DNA from: Primulina eburnea
Lineage: Eukaryota > Streptophyta > Magnoliopsida > Lamiales > Gesneriaceae
Length of the DNA: 64,000 nucleotides
Assembly: GCF_022965805.1 (NCBI RefSeq)
Contig: NC_133117.1
Location: forward strand, 10,874,183 to 10,938,182
Direction: 5' to 3'
The translations under genes were made by a program, and so were the position numbers. The notes below the pieces were generated by a model. That model did no database searches, had not been told where the DNA came from, and saw nothing but the letters and a program-made list of their open reading frames with translations. Below are positions 56,679 through 64,000 of the stretch, in pieces (the stretch's first letter is position 1; each line of letters starts with the position of its first letter).

Positions 56679-57730
56679 ACGCTGATACAAGATGCAATAA
56701 GATAGACACGAACAGACAATTCGATTTATATAACGTAACCGATCTGAGAGCAAATTGCTTCAAATTTAAAAAACCTCCCCCGTCCCATTTTTAAAGAAAG
56801 AAAACTGCTTTGATCTCAAAATCTATCTTTTTGAGATATTGCACACTGGAGATTGGACAATGAAGAAAAATTTTCCTCTCCAAATCGGTAATTCATATTT
56901 CATTTTCTCATTCTCACTTTCTCAATATTAGCACTAATCTTCGCATATTATCTCAATTCTATTTTTGAAATTTCAGCGTAAAAATGGCCCTCTACTCAAC
57001 TCTGCAGCATCTAAGGTTTAATCTTTTATTTATTTTTCCTTTTATTATATAAATTAGTAATCCACTTTTCTATTTAAGATGTATACTTAATATTATTGCA
57101 TAAATTTATGTTTTAATCCTCCAAGTTTGCTTTCCATAGTTGCCCATAAAATTGCTCTCGACATGCTCGATGAAATGTGAGAAAGAAGATTATTTAGTAG
57201 AATATGTAAACAAGTATTAACAACGATGTATTATCCAAGGTATGAAATATATCAGAGATTCAGAGTCATTTCGAAAGTGTTTGTTTTCAATATGATGTAT
57301 GTAATTATTTGCATAAATATAAAGTGTTATTAAGGAAATAAATATTTTGATTTATGAATCTCAAAATTTTGTGGCGAATTTTATAGTCATTTTGAATGAT
57401 TTTGTGTTATCTATTTCTTTTTTGTTATAATTTTTTTCCTTATGCTCGCGTTGATCTAATAATTTCTTTAAATTACAAATGTTCAACAACATTCTATAAA
57501 TTGATTAAACAACATTCAAATTTCTAAATATTATCTTACACATGCAATGCGTGTGCATCGATCGCTAGTATTTATTGACATTGGAGACCGACATTTATAA
57601 AAAGGGATGAACCAGAATTGAAGAGAACTACCGATTCATTGATTATCATCAGGCATTCCTCGAATTCTTAGTATATCTCAAGCTGATTTTCTTTAAGCTA
57701 ATTTGCACAAAGACAAAGTTCCATTAGATC
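56679..57730. other. AT-rich region with possible captured exon
   Basis: There is no long ORF. A possible small exon (56977-57015) has ATG at 56984, an acceptor TTTCAG before it and a donor AAG|GT after it; upstream an ATCG|GTAATTC donor at 56888 could be a 5'-UTR intron. This is a weak, exon-like pattern only. The right part ends in the Helitron-like terminus at 57539-57568. Confidence 0.25.
57539..57568 (+). mobile_element. Helitron-like 3' terminus
   Basis: A 7-bp stem CACATGC/GCGTGTG (one G-T pair) with an AAT loop is followed 9 bases later by CTAG and then T. Hairpin plus CTRR before T is the hallmark of Helitron 3' ends. The matching TC start was not found, so the element's extent is unknown. 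Confidence 0.45.
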
Positions 57731-58771
57731 TGTAACGTCCCGAAAAATTCGAAAGTCCACGTGAACCACATGCATGATTATCAACTTCTTGTGTATTTAA
57801 TTAAATTGCTTTAATTTCATAAATTAATTATTATGTGATATTTACATGTTTAAAATGTACTTTTCTACATGAATGCATAACTCTGTATTTTTAAAGGTTA
57901 TTCGAGTTCCGATCGAGGAATGGAGATCGAGGGTTGAAAAAAATGGAAAATGATTTATTAGTTAATTTTTTTAATTATTTAAATAAGGTTGATGCTTTTT
58001 CTTATTTTTGAAACTAAGGAGTTTTGAGGTGATTTTATAAGCCGAGACGTAATTTTTATCGGTATTCGATTTTAAAAAAAAAACGAACTTTTTGACAAAT
58101 CGACAATTAATTTCACAAACTTTACTAAACAAAATAATTTTATTTAGCACTAATAGGCTTATTGTTCCTAACTAACCTTGTTAATGGGTCTAAGATATGA
58201 TCAATGTTTTAATTGGTCTTTAAAATACAAAACCCACCCCATAACAAACAATTCACACGCCCTTCCCCCCAACAAATCAACAAGGACTCCCCTTGTTCTC
58301 CTAATCACACGGCACACAAAAGCATCAACAAGAGGAGTTTTTAAAATAGTCAAGGAAATTCAGCCAACGTCCCCTCGTCGTCGTTCTTCGATTTGTCAAT
58401 GATAATTCGTGTGTTATACATGCAAAGGTACGCCATATTCTTTTTTTTACTCATCATCACACCATAATATGTATTTATTTATGAATTGTATGAAAAACAA
58501 GTGACACTTTTTATTTATTTTCGTTTTGGCACAAACAAGAAGTTTTAAAGCATGGTTTTGATCCCAAAAATTGTTGTTTTCATACATAAAGAGGCTCCCA
58601 TGATTAGGAATTCAAAGGGCATTGTTTTTACATGATTCAAAGAGTCCTAGGATGCACAAATAGACTGCACACGTGAATTGATTAACCTGCAACCGAATTT
58701 GCATTATTTTGGTGCCAGGGCTCGAGTTAAGGGCTAGGCCTTGCATGGCTCGGCTTGGGTCACGGCTGGGT

Positions 58772-61615
58772 TATAGAACCCGTAAATTGGACTGCGTATA
58801 AACCATGCATAATTCTAGTATTTAAAATTAAAATGATTTTTATTGTATGAGTATTTAAATTCTTTTCTTTAAATTTATTTATTTTACGCAGTAGTTTAAT
58901 TGTTATCTTTTCAATTAAATAAGTGAGGCCGGACTGGAGATGGAGTGAAGATAAGTTAATAAAGACTTATTTAAGAAGTGATAATTTAGCATGTTAGTAT
59001 ATATATTTTAGAAAGTTGGCATGCATGCAAGTTATTAAATTTCTTTGGTATTTTATTTAATTGTTTCTAAAGCATTAAATGCATGTTTATTTCATTAATT
59101 TATGTTTAATTATTTTTATGCATTTTAGGCATAATTCATGCATGATAGGATTTAATTCATGAAATTCATTCATTAGAATTTCTATATGCATTTCACGTTC
59201 AAACGAGGATCGGAGACCGGAGAATTATCAGGAAAATTATTTTATTATACGATTTATTTTTATAAATTAAGTTAAGGTATTTTTAAGGGTATTTCTCAAA
59301 AATGGGATTTTATTTGGGTATTTTTACTCGCAGGACTTTATTTTTAACGGTACACAAATTTTATCGAATCAGGAGACTTTTTAAAGGTTCGGCTAATATT
59401 TTCAAAATCTTTCCAACACGAAATATTTTTCGGGAGCGTGTTTGGATCTAATGATCCTATTTTTAAGCTTATTGGACTTACATATCTTTTTAATCTTTTA
59501 ATTACATAATTTAAAGCCCATTAACCATTTATTTATTATTTAATTAAACTCCTAAACACCCATTTAACCTAAATCTATTCTCCAATCAGCCGACACCCCT
59601 TATCCGCCAGCACACTCTTGTTTTCAGCACCCCCAGCAACGGAAGGGCTTCGGCCAGTAATTGTTCTTGCTGGAATAATTCCCCGGCGCGTTCGATCTTC
59701 GTTACCCTTGCATGAGACATCATCAGGCACGCTTTTACTTTTGTTTCTCATCATGTACGCCTTAATTATTCTGTATGATATGATCTTGCATGTGAGTGCG
59801 TTTTTGAGAGCGTTTTTTCATGAAACACGCATCATTTTGTTCAAACCACTCACGTTTTCTGGATTTGTGCAAGGGACCGCTGTTTTGTTGAAATTAAGGG
59901 AACGTACAGGAGGGTAGAGCGAGGTTGTGAAGCTGGCGCAATGTTTGGACGGATTTGAGAGAGGGCCGAGAGGTGTAGGAGTGAAGAGCTTTCTCGTTTG
60001 GGGTAGTGATCGGGATCTACGTATGATTTATTGCAGCAGCATTTCTCTTTGGTTCTAGGCTTAATTTAGAAGGGTCATTAGGTTCCTAATGGTGAGTATT
60101 AAGGGCTGGACATGTGGTGGGATGAGAGGGGACCGAAAGGGTTATGAGTTAGGGGCCATGTGTTGCATTGTGACTATAGAAAAGGGGTGGCCGAGAGTTT
60201 GATATATTATGGAATTTTTAGCCATGGGTTTAGGGGCCTAATGACATTGTTTTAGGAGCATTATAGTGTTTTTAGGTGTGATAAAAAAATTGGAAGAAAT
60301 TTGGTTGAGTTTCGGTTCGATTCGGGATAAAACCGGGATCTCGGTCCAAGTTTTAAAACGAATCGAATAAGTTTGACGTTGGGCTCAAGTTTACGTCTAG
60401 GAATACATTTAAAATATGTTTTGGATTATTATAAAGAGTTTGGTAAGCTTCGGGTCAATTTTAGAGGTCCAGGGGTAAAACGATAATTTTTGGGTTTTCC
60501 ATAGGCAAAATGGTCATTTTGCACCCGGGGTAAGATTTTGGTCCTGGCAGCGCCCTGAGCACAAATCTGATATTTTTAAATGTTCATGCATCACGTTTAC
60601 GATTTTTACGCTATTATAATAATTATGGTGCATGCTTGGTTTAAAGGAATTAAGAGAGAAAAATTGAGAAAGTGAAGAGAACTCCGTCTCCGCCGCGCCG
60701 CGTCGTATTTCGTTTGTTTTCTGTCAAAACAAACCAAGGCATGTTTATATCTTCTTTCACTCTTCAATCAAGCCATATAGATATTTTTAAATATCGCAAG
60801 TTCATGATTTTAATGCAAGAAAATCGAAATTGTTCATATTTAATTCAGTTATTTAATTATATACGTGCAAAAATACAAATTTTGATATTTATGCGATATT
60901 GCTTGTGGTCACTTTACTATCATGCTTAAGTCCGGTCCCCAGTATCGGCCCGGTCACCAGTTACCGGTTAGTTCAGTAGTTTCACCCAGTACTGTGGCAG
61001 TAGTCTGATCAGACGTAAATCCGATCCCCAGTATCGGTCCGGTCCCCAGCTCAGTTCAGTTCAGTTCAGGGACCACTTGCGTAGACCATAATCTCACCAG
61101 AAAATTTATTGCAAGCTATTTCAGTACAGGGCTCCAAGGAGCCAACATTTTACTATGATTTTCAGTTCAGTTATGCACGTATTATAATTGCTCATGACAA
61201 GTTATTTTCACGTATGCTTCATGACATGATATTTTATCCCATGCAAATTTTACTATAGTATTTACTTGTTATTTACGATATATGCATGTTGAGTCTTTAG
61301 ACTCACTAGACTTGATTGTTGTAGGTACTGATGATGTCTGGATCGAGGGCGGGGACCAGTGAGCTAGCTTGGGTCGGCAGTAGTGGCACCCGAGGACCTC
61401 AGTTTCAGCACTTGCCATTTTTTTTATGCTCAAATATTTATCAGTTGTTGAATACTTTAACTTGTTATTTTGGCAAGTAATAATTTCTTCCGCTACTATT
61501 TTGAATATCAAACATTTTTGTCAGTTTAACTTATGATTGAGACATTTTAATTATTTTAAAAAAAAAAATTTTAATTTTCCGCAAATTTTCAAACACGAAT
61601 TTTCGGCCCGTTATA
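58772..61615 (+). repeat. Solo LTR 'F' with TA...TA ends
   Basis: 2844 bp from TATAGAACCCG to GGCCCGTTATA, between perfect TGGGT copies (58767-58771, 61616-61620). The expected ends are TGTAGAACCCG and CGTTACA; G to A and C to T changes explain both. The palindrome TGAGTCTTTAGACTCA at 61290 is perfect. A CAGTTCAGTTCAGTTCAG repeat lies near 61058. No interior remains, so it is a solo LTR. Confidence 0.85.
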
Positions 61616-63253
61616 TGGGTCATGGCTTGAGTCAGGGAAGGAGTCCTAGCCACGCTATGACTCGAGACAAGTGGCCGGGAAGAAGTCCTAGCAAGCTAGG
61701 ACTCCACCCGAGAGGTTTCACTCGATGTGCAGCAGCCGCACAGGGGACAGGGCTCGGCCAAGGGACTTTGGGCTGGGATAGGCTAGTTCCTTAGGGTCCT
61801 AAGTGGGTACACAAGGGTTCGGGCCAGTGGCTGGCTTGTTGGTTAAGTTGCTAGCCAGGTTTGAAGAGTCCTAGGACATGTAGGAGTTCTCGGCCGCAGC
61901 TGCTGCTGGTGTAGGGGCTTCGGTTGGGGCTTGGATTCGAGTCCTAGGGATTCTAAGGGTCCAGGAGGGTTCATAGAAGGGCTGGCCAGGGTCGGCTTAG
62001 GGTGGTTTGGGTGTGGCTCGGTGAAAAATAAAGATGGCTCAATTGTTAGGGCTTGGTTCGAAAATTAGGGTTTCTTCATGGTTTAAAGTTGAAACATTGC
62101 TCAACGAGGGTCGAGTCATGGTTCACGAGGGCTAATTAAATATAAAAAGTCTAAGTTTTGAGTTTCGAAATTTTATATTAAAGTTTGATCTAATTCGGGA
62201 TTAAAACGCACTAATATGTTATATTTCAATAATAAATTAAAAGCCATCAATTAAGCCAAATAAACATACGAGAAAAATTATGTAAGCTCAAATAATTATT
62301 TGGGATGGTCTAGAGTCAATGGAATTAAGAAAATGTCAAAATCATGAAATTTTATGTCTAGAGGTAAAACGATAATTTTACACACGGAAAATAATAAATG
62401 TGTTGTCAGTGCTTTGAATGATGTTTTATATGCTAATATGATTATTTTGAATGTTTATGGAGTGTTATGATAAAACAATAACGTTAAAAGACATGTTTCA
62501 TGCTTGGTTTAAAAGAAAAATATTATATGCATGTTTAATTTTTATAAGTGATGAAAATACGAAATGTTGAAGGAAGTGAATTAATTGTGACTAATATGAT
62601 GATACGATTATATGTTAATACATATGCCAAGGCTCAGTTGACGGGTGAGAGTGTCGCTGATGTCCCCGGCGCCCAGTAATGTGGTTACATGTAGATGGAT
62701 CATCGCCCCAATACGAATATGAAAGTCACAATTAATAATCTGAATTCAACGGAAAGAAAATGGAATACGTATATATGAATATGATGAATATGTGAATATG
62801 TTGATAAGAAAATGTTTATGTTTAAGTTTATGCATCTTCATGAAAATGTTATTTTACGTACAAATATTTTCACTGTTGCTTGTGTTCTGTTTATGTATTA
62901 CTTGTTATAAAGATTATGGTGTGTTGAGTTTTTAGACTCATTAGGTGTGGTTGATGCAGATGATTATGATAATAATGATAATGGAGGTCTTGATGGTTGA
63001 TATGACTAGATTGAAGGTGCACATAACCCGAGGACTAGCGCTAGTTTTTCACACTATTTACGTTTATGTTTTTAAGTTGATGTTAAAGAAATTTTTATGA
63101 CTTTCATTATGATTTTGAAAGGTATTTTAGATGTTGTTAGTTTCAGAAATTTTGCTAAGTTAGGTTTGCAACGATTGACGATTTTATGGTTTGAAACTAT
63201 TTCTTTTGATTTTCAAATATGGTTGGATGTTTTATTATTAAAATGATGTCAAA

Positions 63254-63256
<3 letters not shown>

Positions 63257-63300
<44 letters not shown>
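63257..63300. repeat. (TA)n microsatellite in LTR G
   Basis: About 20 TA units with a minor break near the right end. Confidence 0.95.
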
Positions 63301-63383
63301 GTATGTATTTCAATTTGGCCGAAATAAGTACGAGGACAAAAATTCTAGTACTTTTTAAGAAAATGAGTAGTAGAAGTTTCAAA

Positions 63384-63395
63384 TGATATCAGAGC
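63384..63395 (+). promoter_or_regulatory. Primer-binding site of element G, one-base variant
   Basis: TGATATCAGAGC, the same base-3 variant as in element B, two bases after the LTR. Confidence 0.82.
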
Positions 63396-64000
63396 CAGGT
63401 TCCTGTAAAGGGTTGTGCCATCATCAGTGCCGGGAAACTCAGTCATCAAGCCTCAAATTTGTAAGTTTACATGCTTTATATGATTTTATGATGTTACCTA
63501 CATGATTATATAAATTATATGTTTACATCACATGAGATTATATGTTTTATATGCTTAAAACCGCTAAAATGAATTAATATATGTTGCATGATTTGAAAAA
63601 GTAGATTTAAATTGCATTTATGTTTAAGTTTACATGATAAATAATTTTTATCCACGCATGCTGGCCTTATAGTGGAATTGCACATGTTTAAGAATGTGGT
63701 TAACAGACCTTAGGAAAGGTTGAAAATGAATGGACTATATTGATTTTCGGGTTTTGGTATTGATGTTTTGCTTTTTAGGTCATAAGTTAATCATGAAGAG
63801 TTTGAATGCCTTTGGGACATGTATATTTTCTAAGAAAATACTGATGATTCGTGGTTACTAGTTGAGTTAATTTTTGGGAATTACACATAAGTAATAATGA
63901 TTCGAAGACTGCGATGATCATTAGAAGTAAGAAAATGCATAATATGGGATGTTAGGTTTTGATGGGAAGGTAATATCGGTTATGAGAATTGATTTTGGGT
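63396..64000 (+). other. Leader of element G, no coding sequence in the window
   Basis: It begins CAGGTTCCTGTAAAGGGTTGTG, as in the leaders of the other elements. The stretch near 63820-63920 (TTTTCTAAGAAAATACTGATG and GTGGTTACTAGTTGAGTTAA) matches the interior of element B in reverse. No ORF is seen before the window ends. Confidence 0.7.

Larger units (their letters stand above)
57731..63381 (+). repeat. 5' LTR of element 'G', split by solo LTR F
   Basis: Starts TGTAACGTCCCGAAAAATTC and ends GTAGAAGTTTCA two bases before a PBS. Without F and one TGGGT copy it is about 2.8 kb. It holds the reverse of the shared blocks: GATCGAGGAATGGAGATCGAGG near 57913, GACGGGTGAGAGTGTCGCTGA near 62640, TGAGTTTTTAGACTCA at 62925 and ACCCGAGGACTAGCGC near 63025. 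The element runs beyond the window, so its target duplication (AGATC on the left) cannot be checked. Confidence 0.82.

Noticed and set aside
58766..61615. TTATA as the target duplication of solo LTR F
   Set aside because: It would give an LTR starting GAACCCG and ending GGCCCG; TGGGT flanks with TATAG...TTATA ends match the expected TGTAG...TTACA form.

Overview
This window is a stretch of plant nuclear DNA made almost entirely of transposable elements. The evidence is the element types: Ty3/gypsy chromovirus Gag-Pol with MPPRR-type Gag starts and a chromodomain-like C-terminus, Ty1/copia Gag, an endogenous caulimovirid, a plant hAT with CAGGGGCGGAGC ends, and initiator-Met tRNA primer-binding sites (TGGTATCAGAGC) beside LTRs. 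I see no ordinary cellular gene, tRNA, rRNA or CRISPR array. The species cannot be named from the sequence; a flowering plant with a large, repeat-rich genome is the safe reading.

Layout. (1) 1-17,079: a decayed gene of the putative gypsy-type transposon family (pieces at 1363-2783 and 12739-13570) is split by a young 10-kb Ty3/gypsy element, A (2784-12733, minus strand, target duplication AACAG). Next come a copia gag fragment with its LTR (13575-16403), a second copy of a 280-bp sequence from the left end (16402-16684), and a complete 353-bp miniature LTR element (TRIM, 16727-17079). (2) 17,530-23,700: an integrated, broken caulimovirid (plant pararetrovirus) on the minus strand, with coat protein, protease, reverse transcriptase, RNase H, a second ORF of unknown function and a small third ORF. 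(3) 23,886-56,678: a deep nest. An old plus-strand LTR (E2) is split by another plus-strand LTR (D). D is split by a copia solo LTR (26185-27627), a non-coding LTR element B (27976-37316, duplication TAATA) and a Ty3/gypsy element C (37651-54491, duplication AGAGT). C is split by element E (41977-47602), and E's LTR by an hAT transposon (44834-46891, 8-bp duplication CCTTTGCA). (4) 56,679-57,730: AT-rich DNA with a Helitron-like 3' end. (5) 57,731-64,000: the 5' LTR and leader of a further element G of the B type, split by solo LTR F (58772-61615, duplication TGGGT). G runs off the window.

How the parts relate. Elements A and C encode Gag, protease, RT-RNase H, integrase and a chromodomain-like tail. 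In both, Gag and protease are separated by what looks like a GT-AG intron at the same codon, so splicing would decide Gag versus Gag-Pol. Both are now broken by frame breaks or stops. B and G carry matching LTRs, PBS and leader but no visible coding sequence, and may have moved using proteins from a relative. All the approximately 2.4-3.3 kb gypsy-type LTRs share a short palindromic core close to TGAGTCTTTAGACTCA. Boundaries given as exact rest on visible TG...CA ends, PBS/PPT positions and target duplications; the rest are approximate.
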